Part shown: positions 29,866 through 38,499 of the stretch, in pieces
How positions within the stretch are numbered: position 1 is the first letter of the stretch
Layout: every line of letters begins with the position of its first letter
Assembly (NCBI GenBank): GCA_963757605.1
Contig: CAVWSF010000001.1
Location: 1-64,000, forward strand
Direction: 5' to 3'
Source: JAICJC01 sp963757605
GTDB lineage: Bacteria > Actinomycetota > Thermoleophilia > Gaiellales > JAICJC01
Length of the DNA stretch: 64,000 nt
Translations under genes and position numbers: made by a program
Notes under the pieces: model-generated
What the model saw: the letters and a program-made list of their open reading frames with translations, nothing else
Databases searched by the model: none
What the model was told of the DNA's origin: nothing

Positions 29866-30453
29866 CTAGATCTTTGCCGAGAGCGACTCGTCGATGCGGC
29901 GGCGGGCCTCCGCCTGGACGTCCTCGTAGAGGCTGCGGCCGTGCGAATCCATCGCGACGATGAGCGGCCCGAAGTCGCAGACCCGGAACCGCCACAGGCA
30001 CTCCGGCATGAGGTCCTCCCATTCGACCTGCTCGATCTCGGCGATCTGGGTGGTCTGGAGCGCCGCGGCGCCGCCGACGATGGCCAGGTAGACGCCGCCG
30101 TGCTCCTGGAGCGGCGCGAGCGCCTCGGGCAGGAGCCCGCCCTTGCCCATGATCGCCCGGGCGCCGTGGTCGCGGATGAGCGGCTCGGTGAAGCGGCTCA
30201 TGCGCGCGCTCGTGGTCGTCCCGATCGAGAGCGGCTCGTAGCGGCCGTCGGGGAGCTTGCGCACGTTGGGGGCCGTGTGCAGGAGCGCGGCCCCCGCGAG
30301 CGACATCGGCGGCTCCTGGCCTTGGTCGAAGATGCGGATCTGGGTCGCGTCGCGGATGCCGATGATGTGGCCCTGAATGGTGACGGTGTCGCCGGCCTCG
30401 AACCCGCGCACGGTCGCCTCGTCGGTCGGGAAGGTGACCTCGTGGTGGGCCAC
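29866..30453 (-). CDS. Fumarate hydratase class I, beta (C-terminal) subunit-like
   Basis: A 195-aa subunit of a class I (iron-sulfur) fumarase or related dehydratase. Marker motifs are GAALLHTAPNVRKL, IGTTTSARMSRF and MGKGGLLPEALAPL, with the end of the swivel domain around VCDFGPLIVAMDSHGRSLYEDV. The GTG start is 2 bp after the alpha-subunit stop, so the two must be coexpressed. Tartrate dehydratase (TtdB) is an alternative identity. The pairing with a ComA-type gene leaves open a role on a sulfonated substrate. Confidence 0.88.
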   Translation of the reverse strand: MAHHEVTFPTDEATVRGFEAGDTVTIQGHIIGIRDATQIRIFDQGQEPPMSLAGAALLHTAPNVRKLPDGRYEPLSIGTTTSARMSRFTEPLIRDHGARAIMGKGGLLPEALAPLQEHGGVYLAIVGGAAALQTTQIAEIEQVEWEDLMPECLWRFRVCDFGPLIVAMDSHGRSLYEDVQAEARRRIDESLSAKI

Positions 30454-30455
30454 CG

Positions 30456-31355
30456 CTAGGCGTCCCGGTCCAGAAGCACGTCGCCGTCGGCCGAGACGTG
30501 GGCAGTCGCCCGGCGCGCGGCCCAGCACTGGTAGTTCACGGCGACGGGGTTCAGGGTGATGTGGGTGTGGGCCTGCTCGACGTGCACCGAGAGCACGGTG
30601 GTGTCGCCGCCGAGCCCCATCGGGCCGACGCCGGTCTCGTTCAGGAGGTCGAACAGCTCCTGCTCGAGCCGGGCCACGTCGGGGTCGGGGTTGTGCGTGC
30701 CGACCGGGCGTGCGATCGCCTCCTTGGCGAGGTGCATGGCGAGGTCGGCCGAGCCGCCGATCCCGACGCCGACGATCCCCGGCGGGCAGGGCTTCCCGCC
30801 GGCGCCGACGACCGCGTCGAGCACGAACCGCTTGATCGCCTTCACGCCGTCGGCCGGGACGAGCATCTTCAGGAAGCTCATGTTCTCGGAGCCGGAGCCC
30901 TTCGGCACGCACTTGATGTCGAGCCCGTCCCAGTCGGGCACGAACTCCCAGTGAACGTGGGGGATGCGATGCCCGGTGTTGTCGCCCGTGGGCTTGCGCG
31001 TGAGCGTGTGGACGGTGTTCGAGCGCAGGGGATGGTCGAGCGTCGCCCGTCGCGTCCCCTCGCGCAGCGCCTCCTCGATCCGGGCCGGGTGAAGCGGAAA
31101 GCGCTCGCCGACCCGGGCGTAGTAGACGGCGATGCCGGTGTCCTGGCAGACCAGGCGCTTGCCCTCGTCGGCGACGGCGACGTTGGTGTGGATGGTCTCG
31201 AGGATGCGGCGGCCCACCTGGTGGGTCTCGCGCTCGAGCGCGGCGCCGAGCGCGTCTCTGAGGTCGCTGGGGATGTCCTTGAGCGACCAGACGTAGAGCT
31301 CCGCCGCCGCATCCTCGACAGCCCGGCGAAGCGTGGTCTCGATGGTGGCGCTCAT
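30456..31355 (-). CDS. Fumarate hydratase class I, alpha (N-terminal) subunit-like
   Basis: A 299-aa subunit that carries the [4Fe-4S] cluster. The three expected Cys ligands are visible in LVCQDTGIAVYY, GKPCPPGIVGVGIGGS and NYQCWAARRATAHV. Family members hydrate fumarate to L-malate, or dehydrate tartrate. It is split from the beta subunit, as in many anaerobes and actinobacteria. The upstream neighbour, 9 bp away, is a flavoprotein of the fumarate reductase/L-aspartate oxidase family, which would produce or use fumarate. Confidence 0.9.
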   Translation of the reverse strand: MSATIETTLRRAVEDAAAELYVWSLKDIPSDLRDALGAALERETHQVGRRILETIHTNVAVADEGKRLVCQDTGIAVYYARVGERFPLHPARIEEALREGTRRATLDHPLRSNTVHTLTRKPTGDNTGHRIPHVHWEFVPDWDGLDIKCVPKGSGSENMSFLKMLVPADGVKAIKRFVLDAVVGAGGKPCPPGIVGVGIGGSADLAMHLAKEAIARPVGTHNPDPDVARLEQELFDLLNETGVGPMGLGGDTTVLSVHVEQAHTHITLNPVAVNYQCWAARRATAHVSADGDVLLDRDA

Positions 31356-31364
31356 GGCGTCCCC

Positions 31365-32570
31365 TCAGCCCGCCGCGGCGGCGGCCGCGCGCCCGGCTCG
31401 GCGGCCGTAGACCGCGCAGTCGAGCAGCGAGTTCCCCATCATCCGGTTTCGGCCATGGACACCGCCCGTGATCTCGCCGGCCGCGAAGATCCCGGGGACG
31501 GTCGTCTGGCCGTCGGCGTCGATGACGAGCCCGCCGTTCTGGTAGTGGAGCACGGGGTAGGTCAGGATCGGCTCGGCCAGCGGGTCGATGCCGGCAGCCC
31601 GGTAGCGGCGCAGCATGTACGGGATCACCTCGGCCGCGATGTCGGGGTCGATGCGAGTGGTGTCGAGCAGGACGGCCGGGCGGCCGTCGGGCGTCTCGAG
31701 CCCCCGGCCCTCGTCGCACTCGCGCACGATCGCGGCGGCGACGGTGTCGCGCGGGGCCAGCTCGTCGACGAACCGCTCGCCGGCGCTGTTCAGCAGGAGC
31801 GCGCCGTAGGCGCGGGTGGTCTCGGGGATCGAGTAGCCCTGGAGCGGCGGCGGCCACACGCCGCCGTTGGGATGGTGCTGGAGGGCGTCGAAGTCGCGCA
31901 CCTCGGCGCCGAGGGCACGGGCCAGCTCGGTCGCCTCGCCGGTCGCGCCGGGCTGGTTGGTGGTGAGGATGCCGGCCCGGCGGGCCTCGGCGTAGCAGCG
32001 CCCACCTGCCGCCAGGATGACGGCGCCCGCCTCGACGCGGACGCGCTCGCCGCCCTGCTCCAGCTCGACGTCGAAGTGGCCGTTCGTGCGCTCGAGCTCG
32101 GCGAGCGCCGTGTGGTCGTGGATGCGGCCGCCGTCGGCGTCGAGCGCTTTCCGCAGTGCCGTCGCGATCGCGTGCCCGGTGCGGTCACCCACCTGGAGCA
32201 GCCGCCGCCGCGATGCGCCGCCGCAGCGGGCGAGCCGGTAGCCCTCGCCCTCGCGCGAGAAGGCGACGCCGAGCTCCTCGAGCCAGGCGATCGCGCCCGG
32301 CGCCTCGTCGGCGAGGACGCCCGCCAGCGCCGGGTCGGCGGTGTCGTGCGAGGACGCGACGATGTCGGCCGCGTGCTGCTCGGGAGAGTCGTCGTCGCCC
32401 ATGGCGGCCTGGATCCCGCCCTGGGCCTTGGCGGTGTTGCAGGACGCCTTGGAGCCCTTGGTGACGTGCAGGACGTCGGCCCCGGACCGGCGCGCCGACC
32501 AGGCCGCCGAGAGGCCCGCTCCGCCCGCTCCGACAACGAGCACATCCGTCGTCCTGCAAAGGTCTGGCAC
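31365..32570 (-). CDS. FAD-binding fumarate reductase/L-aspartate oxidase family protein
   Basis: A 401-aa flavoprotein. The N-terminal FAD-binding TDVLVVGAGGAGLSAAWSARRSG is followed by the SKASCNTAKAQGGIQAAMG motif. Active-site blocks are FDALQHHPNGG, RYRAAGIDP and NGGLVIDADGQTTVPGIFAAGEITGGVHGRNRMMGNSLLDC. It stops soon after this last motif, so it lacks the C-terminal helical domain of SdhA/FrdA and is shorter than NadB (about 530). No iron-sulfur subunit gene is nearby, suggesting a soluble oxidase or fumarate reductase. It is the first gene of the minus-strand operon and is divergent from an ATP-grasp gene. Confidence 0.85.
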   Translation of the reverse strand: MPDLCRTTDVLVVGAGGAGLSAAWSARRSGADVLHVTKGSKASCNTAKAQGGIQAAMGDDDSPEQHAADIVASSHDTADPALAGVLADEAPGAIAWLEELGVAFSREGEGYRLARCGGASRRRLLQVGDRTGHAIATALRKALDADGGRIHDHTALAELERTNGHFDVELEQGGERVRVEAGAVILAAGGRCYAEARRAGILTTNQPGATGEATELARALGAEVRDFDALQHHPNGGVWPPPLQGYSIPETTRAYGALLLNSAGERFVDELAPRDTVAAAIVRECDEGRGLETPDGRPAVLLDTTRIDPDIAAEVIPYMLRRYRAAGIDPLAEPILTYPVLHYQNGGLVIDADGQTTVPGIFAAGEITGGVHGRNRMMGNSLLDCAVYGRRAGRAAAAAAG

Positions 32571-32608
32571 GGCGCAAAGTCTACGTGGATCGTGTAAGAA
32601 CGGCGGCT

Positions 32609-33790
32609 GTGAGCGCCCTTTCCGAAACCGTCCGGCGCAAGCTCGCCTCCGCTGCGCAGTCGCCGCGGCCGGCGGCGCTCGTGTTCGAGTGCTCGTATGT
32701 GAACGGGCTCTCGGCGATCCGCTCGCTCGAGGCCATCGACGTCCCGGTCATCGCCCTCGACCACCGTCGCCAGGCCCTGGGCCTGCGTTCGCGCCTGGCG
32801 GTCCCCGTCGTCTGCCCGCACCCGCACGAGCGGCCCGAGGAGCTCGCCGCCCTCGTGGCCGAGATCTGCGAGGCGCTGCCCCACGGCGCGGTCGCGTTCC
32901 CGACGCACGACGAGTACCTGGTTGCCGTGAACCGTGCCGCGCCGACGTCGCTACGGCTCCCGTTCGGGCCGCGGGAGCTGATCGAGCCGATCCAGGCGAA
33001 GCGGTTCCAGTACGACGCCGCCGCGCGAGCCGGGGTGATGCTCCCGGCCACGTTCCACCCGGCCGACGAGGATGCGGCCGTCCAGGCGGCCGCGATGCTG
33101 CGCTACCCGGCGGTGATGAAGCCGTCGGAGGGGGCGGGGTTCAAGCGCCGGCACGGGATCCCGCTCGTCGTCGCGAACACGCCCGACGAGCTGCTCGAGG
33201 CCTACCGGCTGGGCGCCGAGTTCGCCCCGATGCTCCAGGAGCAGATCCCCGGCGGCGACGACACCCTGTGGACGGTCGGGAGCTACGTCGATCTCCATGG
33301 CGGCGTGCCCGGCATCTTCTGCGGCCGCAAGCTGCTTCAGGCGCCTGCCGGCGTCGGCACGTGCCGGGTGGGCGTCGCCGAGTGGGACGACGAGGCGGTC
33401 GACGGCGCCCGCCGCCTGCTCCACGCGCTCGGCTTCCACGGGATCTCCCAGGTCGAGTACAAGCGCGACCCCCGCGACGGCACGCTGCGCCTCATGGAGG
33501 TGAACGCCCGCCTGTGGCAGTGGCACTCGCTGGCGGCGGCCTGCGGCGTCGACCTGGTGCAGATGGCCTACCGGGATGCGATCGGCGACCCGGTCGCCGC
33601 CCGCACGAGCCGCGGCTCGGACGGCCGCCGGTGGGTGGCGCTCGTCCGGCACGTGCGCGAGAGCCGCCGCGAGCGGCTGGGCCTGCGCCGCACGCTCGCG
33701 CCGCTCCGGCCGCCGTTCACCGAGCCGGTCTTCTCGCTGCGCGACCCGATGCCCGCGATCCACCAACTGGTGGGCGCCCTCCGCTCCTGA
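32609..33790 (+). CDS. ATP-grasp domain protein (carboxylate-amine ligase-like)
   Basis: About 393 aa. It opens with a Rossmann-like pre-ATP-grasp domain (PAALVFECSYVNGLSAIRSLEAIDVPVIALDH). The ATP-grasp fold follows, with YPAVMKPSEGAGFKRR, the acidic GVGTCRVGVAEW region and the metal-binding LMEVNARLWQWHSLAAACGVDL. Enzymes of this type join a carboxylate to an amine, for example D-aspartate ligase or small peptide ligases, but the partner molecules are not predictable. GTG codons at 32585 and 32609 are both possible; the second is closer to the usual N-terminus. The stop runs into a palindromic repeat pair. Confidence 0.8.
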   Translation: MSALSETVRRKLASAAQSPRPAALVFECSYVNGLSAIRSLEAIDVPVIALDHRRQALGLRSRLAVPVVCPHPHERPEELAALVAEICEALPHGAVAFPTHDEYLVAVNRAAPTSLRLPFGPRELIEPIQAKRFQYDAAARAGVMLPATFHPADEDAAVQAAAMLRYPAVMKPSEGAGFKRRHGIPLVVANTPDELLEAYRLGAEFAPMLQEQIPGGDDTLWTVGSYVDLHGGVPGIFCGRKLLQAPAGVGTCRVGVAEWDDEAVDGARRLLHALGFHGISQVEYKRDPRDGTLRLMEVNARLWQWHSLAAACGVDLVQMAYRDAIGDPVAARTSRGSDGRRWVALVRHVRESRRERLGLRRTLAPLRPPFTEPVFSLRDPMPAIHQLVGALRS

Positions 33791-33852
33791 AAAATTGGGG
33801 TCAGACCCCAAATTTTCATCATGCAACAATGGGGTCTGACCCAATGTTGTGC
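33789..33852. repeat. Two GGGGTCAGACCCC-type hairpins between convergent genes
   Basis: Hairpin 1 (33789-33817) is gaaaaattggggt-cag-accccaaattttc. Hairpin 2 (33823-33852) is a related unit with gcaacaatggggt-ctg-accc...gttgtgc. They share the gggtc-gaccc centre in opposite orientation. They fill the gap between the stop of the ATP-grasp gene and the stop of the phosphodiesterase gene, and could work as a bidirectional terminator. This looks like a REP-type palindromic repeat. Confidence 0.75.
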
Positions 33853-33854
33853 GG

Positions 33855-35468
33855 CTACTCGTAGCCGAGGTCGCGCAGGCGCTCGAGGATGCCGGCCTCC
33901 TCGTCCGAGGAGTAGACGTCGGCGTCGCCCTCCGACGGCTCGGCGGCGACGGTGACCGCCTCGTCGGCCGGGGCGAGGATCGCCTCGATCGGCGGTTCCA
34001 GGCCGTCGCTCGAGAGGCCGTGCAGGCGAAGGACGGTCGCCGCGAGCTGAGCGATCTCGCTGCCTTCTGGCAGCGTGCCGGGGCGGATCCCCGGGCCGGC
34101 CGCGGCGATGATCCCCGTGACCCCGTGATGGCCCGAGTAGCCGTAGAAGTGCTCCGGGTCGAGCGTGTCGTGGTGCATGAAGACGTCGGGCCAGTCGCGC
34201 CGCGACGACTCGACGTGGACGCGCTCGTCGCGCGGGATCAGCACCAGCTCGGGCGCCCGGTCGAGGTGGTCGCCGTGGTAGATCTCGCCCTTCCGCAGCA
34301 CCTCGAAGAGCGGCTCACCGGTCTCGGGGTGGGGGATCGCCTCGAGGTCGCGCGCCAGCCGGTCGGCGAAGGCCGCGTCGTGGCGCGCTCCGGTCGCCTC
34401 GCCGAGATAGATCTGGCCGCCGGTGGCGAAGCAGTAGGCGCGGGTGCGGCCGAAGTCGACGTCGGAGAAGGCGCGGACGGCCGCCGGCCGCGGGAGCAGC
34501 GGCACGAGGTCGGCCATCCTCCCGTACCAGGTGGTCGTGCGCGCCAGCCGGCCGTCGGCCAGCGCGAGCTTGCGCAGCCGGCCGCGCAGGAACCGCTGGA
34601 GCGACCGGCGCCGGTAGCGCAAATGGCCGGCGCGCCGCAGCCACTCGTTCGCGTGGAACGTCCAGTAGATCGGCTTCATGCCGTGGTCGGACATGACGAT
34701 CGCGGTCGGCTCCTCGCCGTAGCGCTCCCGGGCGGCGTCGATCAGCTCGCCGCAGACCCGGTCGACGGCCTGGTAGACGCGCACCAGCTCGTCTCCGGCC
34801 TGGTCGGGGTCGTGGGCCGGGTGGCTCGGGTCGAGCCGGGCGTAGCCGAGGTGGCCGGCGAAGTCCGTGCTCATGAAATCGACCGCCAGGAGGCCCAGGT
34901 CGGGCTCGAGCTCGAAGCAGGTCTTGCAGGCCGCGCCGATCTCGTCGACGTGCCGGATCAGGGTCGCCGCGTAGCGCTCGAAGTCCTCCCACCAGCGCTC
35001 CTTCATGGGGTGGTGGGCGGTGACGAGGCCGGGAAGGCGGGCCTCGATCTCGCGCGCGGCCGCCTCCGGCAGGATCTGCGGCCGCTCCGGGCCGCCGTAG
35101 CCCGAGACGACGACCCCGTCGATCGCCTCGGCCGGATACGTGAACGGCACCGTGACGAAGGCCGAGCGGACGCCGCCCGCCCCCAGGAGCCGCCACAGCG
35201 GCGCCCCCGACCGGCTGGCCGCGCTCTCGACGCGCGACCGGCCGCGGTTGGGGTTGGACGAGAAGTTGAAGATGCCGTGGCCGGCCGGGTTGAGGCCCGT
35301 CAGGAAGGACGACCACGCGGTGGGCGTCACCGCCGGGATCGTCGAGCGCAGCGGCCCGTACGCGCCGTCACGGACGAGCCGGCCGAGCGTGGGGAGCTTC
35401 CCCTCGGCCAGCAGACGGTCGACCAGATCGCGGTCGGCCCCGTCGAGACCGAGGACGAGCACCCGCAT
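33855..35468 (-). CDS. Alkaline phosphatase superfamily protein (type I phosphodiesterase/nucleotide pyrophosphatase-like)
   Basis: A 537-aa protein starting MRVLVLGLDGADRDLVDRLL, where Asp9 is a metal ligand of the superfamily. The nucleophile Thr is in PAVTPTAWSSFLTG. Further metal sites are in SDHGMKPIYWTF, where the DH pair is diagnostic, and HHGVTGIIAAAGPGI. There is no signal peptide, so action in the cytoplasm is likely. The substrate class is phosphodiester or phosphomonoester. It is divergent, 44 bp apart, from a second member of the same superfamily. Confidence 0.85.
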   Translation of the reverse strand: MRVLVLGLDGADRDLVDRLLAEGKLPTLGRLVRDGAYGPLRSTIPAVTPTAWSSFLTGLNPAGHGIFNFSSNPNRGRSRVESAASRSGAPLWRLLGAGGVRSAFVTVPFTYPAEAIDGVVVSGYGGPERPQILPEAAAREIEARLPGLVTAHHPMKERWWEDFERYAATLIRHVDEIGAACKTCFELEPDLGLLAVDFMSTDFAGHLGYARLDPSHPAHDPDQAGDELVRVYQAVDRVCGELIDAARERYGEEPTAIVMSDHGMKPIYWTFHANEWLRRAGHLRYRRRSLQRFLRGRLRKLALADGRLARTTTWYGRMADLVPLLPRPAAVRAFSDVDFGRTRAYCFATGGQIYLGEATGARHDAAFADRLARDLEAIPHPETGEPLFEVLRKGEIYHGDHLDRAPELVLIPRDERVHVESSRRDWPDVFMHHDTLDPEHFYGYSGHHGVTGIIAAAGPGIRPGTLPEGSEIAQLAATVLRLHGLSSDGLEPPIEAILAPADEAVTVAAEPSEGDADVYSSDEEAGILERLRDLGYE

Positions 35469-35512
35469 GGCGGCGATTCTATCGACGGGCCCGTGCCTCG
35501 CCCGTCGGTACC

Positions 35513-36916
35513 ATGCCCGCCGTGCCGACCGCCGAGAAGCTCATGATCGTGGGCCTGGACTGCGTGCCGCCGGAGATCGTCTTCGACGACATGCGCGACG
35601 AGCTGCCCGTGCTGCGCGGCCTCATGGAGCGCGGAGCGTGGGGGAAGCTCGAGTCCTGCGATCCGCCGATCACCGTCCCCGCGTGGTCGTGCATGATGTC
35701 GTCGCGCGACCCCGGCACCCTCGGCTTCTACGGGTTCCGAAACCGCAAGGACCACTCCTACGACGGGCTGACGTTCGCCACGTCCGACAAGGTGAAGGTC
35801 GACCGCCTGTGGGACATGCTCTCGCGCGAGGGCAAGCACGTCGTGGCCCTGGGCGTCCCGCAGACGTTCCCGCCGCGGCCGGTGAACGGCGAGATGGTGA
35901 GCTGCTTCCTCACGCCCAGCACCGACTCCAAGTTCACCTATCCCGAGGAGCTGAAGGACGAGGTGCGGCGCGTCGTCGGCGACTACATGGTCGACGTGCC
36001 CGACTACCGCACCCCCGAGAAGGACCGGATCCTGCGCGACATCAACGAGATGACGCGGCGCCGGTTCGCGCTCGCCCGCCACCTGCGCGACACCCGCCCG
36101 TGGGACTTCCTGATGCTGGTCGAGATGGGCCCCGACCGGCTGCACCACGCGTTCTGGCGCTTTTACGACCACGAGCATCCCGACTACGAGGCCGGGAACC
36201 CCTACGAGGAGGGCTTCCGCGAGTACTACCGCTACCTCGACCGCGAGGTGGGCGGCCTGATCGAGGGCCTCGACGACACCACCGCGCTGCTCGTCGTCTC
36301 CGACCACGGTGCCCAGGCGATGCACGGCGGCATCCAGGTGAACGAGTGGCTGATGCAGGAGGGCTACCTGAGCCTGGTCGACAGGCCGACGACGCCGACG
36401 CCGTTCGGCAAGGTGCAGGTCGACTGGCCGCGCACGCGCGTCTGGGCCGACGGCGGCTACTACTCGCGCATCTTCATGAACGTGAAGGGGCGCGAGCCGG
36501 AGGGCACGATCGACCCCGCCGACTACGAGCCGCTGCGCGACGAGCTCATCGCGAAGCTCGAGGCGCTCGGCGACGAGGACGGGAACTCGATCGGGACGCG
36601 GGTCTTCCGGCCGACCGACCTGTACCGCGAGGTAAACGGGGTCGCACCCGACCTGATCTGCTACTTCGGCAACCTGGCCTGGCGCTCGATCGGGTCGGTC
36701 GGCGACGGCCGCGTCCAGGTGCGCGAGAACGACACCGGCCCAGACGACGCCAACCACGCCAAGTACGGCATCGCCATCATGCTCGGGCCGGGGATGCCGG
36801 ACTCGATCCCCTCGGATGCGCATCTCTTCGACATCGCGCCGACCCTGCTGACGGCGCTCGGCATGGACGTCCCGGCCGAGATGCGGGGCCGCGCGCTCCA
36901 GCGCGTGCCCGTCTGA
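35513..36916 (+). CDS. Alkaline phosphatase superfamily protein (second, divergent member)
   Basis: A 467-aa paralogue of the divergent gene. The first metal ligand is in LMIVGLDCVPPEIVF, the nucleophile is probably Thr/Ser in PPITVPAWSCMMSS, the DH pair is in VVSDHGAQAMHGGI, and the C-terminal metal site is in NHAKYGIAIMLGPGM. It lacks a signal peptide. The pair may process related phosphoesters, or activated nucleotide-type substrates. Sequence identity to its neighbour is limited to the motifs, so the duplication is old. Confidence 0.85.
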   Translation: MPAVPTAEKLMIVGLDCVPPEIVFDDMRDELPVLRGLMERGAWGKLESCDPPITVPAWSCMMSSRDPGTLGFYGFRNRKDHSYDGLTFATSDKVKVDRLWDMLSREGKHVVALGVPQTFPPRPVNGEMVSCFLTPSTDSKFTYPEELKDEVRRVVGDYMVDVPDYRTPEKDRILRDINEMTRRRFALARHLRDTRPWDFLMLVEMGPDRLHHAFWRFYDHEHPDYEAGNPYEEGFREYYRYLDREVGGLIEGLDDTTALLVVSDHGAQAMHGGIQVNEWLMQEGYLSLVDRPTTPTPFGKVQVDWPRTRVWADGGYYSRIFMNVKGREPEGTIDPADYEPLRDELIAKLEALGDEDGNSIGTRVFRPTDLYREVNGVAPDLICYFGNLAWRSIGSVGDGRVQVRENDTGPDDANHAKYGIAIMLGPGMPDSIPSDAHLFDIAPTLLTALGMDVPAEMRGRALQRVPV

Positions 36917-36956
36917 GGTTGCGGACGGGCGGGCGTGCCCGCATACTGGCCCCTCA

Positions 36957-38276
36957 GTGTCCTATACCGACCGCGACACCGCTCACGTTCTCGCCGCACT
37001 GATCGTGCTGCTCATCAGCGCGCACACCTGCGGTTACGTGTTCGCACGGTTTCGCCAGCCACCCGTGATCGGCGAGATCGTCGGCGGGATCCTGCTCGGG
37101 CCGACGCTCTTCGAGCGGGTGTCGCCGACGGCGTACGACTGGCTCTTCCCCTCGACGGGAGCGGTGCCGGCGGTGCTCGGAGCGGCCTACCAGCTGGGCC
37201 TCCTGCTCCTGATGTTCACCGCCGGGACGCAGGTCCGTGGCCTCCTCAGCCGGGAGTCGTCGAAGGTGGTCGGATGGATCGCCTCGCTGGGCCTCGTCAT
37301 CCCCTTCGTCGCGGGCGTCGTGGCGTTCACCGCCATCGACTTCAGCCGCTTCGAGGGCACGGCGCAGAACCGCACCGCCCTCCTGCTCGTCTTTGCGCTT
37401 GCGATCGCCGTGACGAGCATCCCGGTGATCTCGCGGATCATGCTCGACCTGGGTCTCCTGAAGACCCGCTTTGCCCGGATCGTGCTCTCGGTGGCGGTCA
37501 TCGAGGACGTCGTCGTCTACGTCGTTCTGGCAGTTGCGGTCGGCATCGTGGCGGGCACCGGCTCGGCGCAGTTCGGCCTCGCCGGCCAGCTCGGCTGGGA
37601 TCCCGGCTCGACGGCCAACGAGGCCTACCACACGGTCGCGACGCTGGCGTTCCTCGCCGTCGCCCTCACGCTTGGCCCGCGTCTCTACGCCGCCGCGCTG
37701 CACTCGAAGTTCAACTTCGTGAAGCGGCGCAGCCACGTCGCCTTCCAGCTCGTGGTCATGATCCTGATGAGCGGGGCGTGCCTGCTGCTCAGCGTCGTGC
37801 CGCTGTTCGGCGCGTTCGTCGCCGGCATCGTTGTCGTCACGGCCTCCGGCGATCGGGCCGAGTTCGCGCGGGAGGAGATCGCGCACTTCTCGCTCGGGTT
37901 CTTCATCCCCGTCTACTTCGCGATCGTCGGCATCCAGCTCAACCTGGTCGACAACTTCGACATCCCGTTCTTCCTCGCGTTCCTGGCGTTCGCCTGTCTC
38001 GCCAAGGCCGGCAGCGTCTACGCCGGCGCGCGCCTTGCGGGTGAGCCGGGGAAGAGCGCGCTCAACCTCGCGGTCGCGATGAACGCCCGCGGCGGCCCGG
38101 GGATCGTGCTCGCGTCGGCCGCGTTCGGGGCGGGGATCATCGACTCCCGGCTCTACACCTCGTTCGTGATGCTCGCGGTCGTGACGTCGCTGGTCGCCGG
38201 GACGTGGCTCCAGCGGACGATCGCCGCCGTCCCGGCGCCGGCGGCCGACGCCGCAGACGCCCTGGCGCGCGGCTGA
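36957..38276 (+). CDS. Cation:proton antiporter (CPA2/Kef-type membrane domain)
   Basis: A 439-aa integral membrane protein with about 12-13 helices. QPPVIGEIVGGILLGPTLF near the N-terminus and NARGGPGIVLASAAFGAGII near residue 375 are typical of Na+/H+ exchanger-fold antiporters of the CPA2 family. It has no C-terminal RCK/TrkA-N domain. Expected role: exchange of H+ for Na+ or K+ across the plasma membrane. The start is GTG at 36957, 40 bp after the preceding gene, so it may be cotranscribed. Confidence 0.9.
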   Translation: MSYTDRDTAHVLAALIVLLISAHTCGYVFARFRQPPVIGEIVGGILLGPTLFERVSPTAYDWLFPSTGAVPAVLGAAYQLGLLLLMFTAGTQVRGLLSRESSKVVGWIASLGLVIPFVAGVVAFTAIDFSRFEGTAQNRTALLLVFALAIAVTSIPVISRIMLDLGLLKTRFARIVLSVAVIEDVVVYVVLAVAVGIVAGTGSAQFGLAGQLGWDPGSTANEAYHTVATLAFLAVALTLGPRLYAAALHSKFNFVKRRSHVAFQLVVMILMSGACLLLSVVPLFGAFVAGIVVVTASGDRAEFAREEIAHFSLGFFIPVYFAIVGIQLNLVDNFDIPFFLAFLAFACLAKAGSVYAGARLAGEPGKSALNLAVAMNARGGPGIVLASAAFGAGIIDSRLYTSFVMLAVVTSLVAGTWLQRTIAAVPAPAADAADALARG

Positions 38277-38316
38277 ATCACCCTTCTTCCCGGCGCGTTC
38301 CTGCCGATAACTGGCA

Positions 38317-38499
38317 GTGATGATCCGGCATCTGAGGACATGGCACGCGGCGGCATTCGGCGCTGCGCTGGCCGGCGTGACGATCGGCCCGCAGCTCCCG
38401 CGCGAGCTCGTCGTGCTGATCCCGCCCGTCCTCGTCGCGGGCTTCGTGCTCGGCTACGCCAGCGCCCTGCGCGAGACGACCCGGAACACGTCTCAGTAG
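38317..38499 (+). CDS. Small membrane protein (about 60 aa)
   Basis: MMIRHLRTWHAAAFGAALAG followed by a second hydrophobic stretch LVVLIPPVLVAGFVLGYASA. It probably has two short membrane helices and a polar end. Start GTG at 38317 or ATG at 38320. The last seven bases overlap the stop of the converging alcohol dehydrogenase gene. Function unknown. Confidence 0.55.
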   Translation: MMIRHLRTWHAAAFGAALAGVTIGPQLPRELVVLIPPVLVAGFVLGYASALRETTRNTSQ

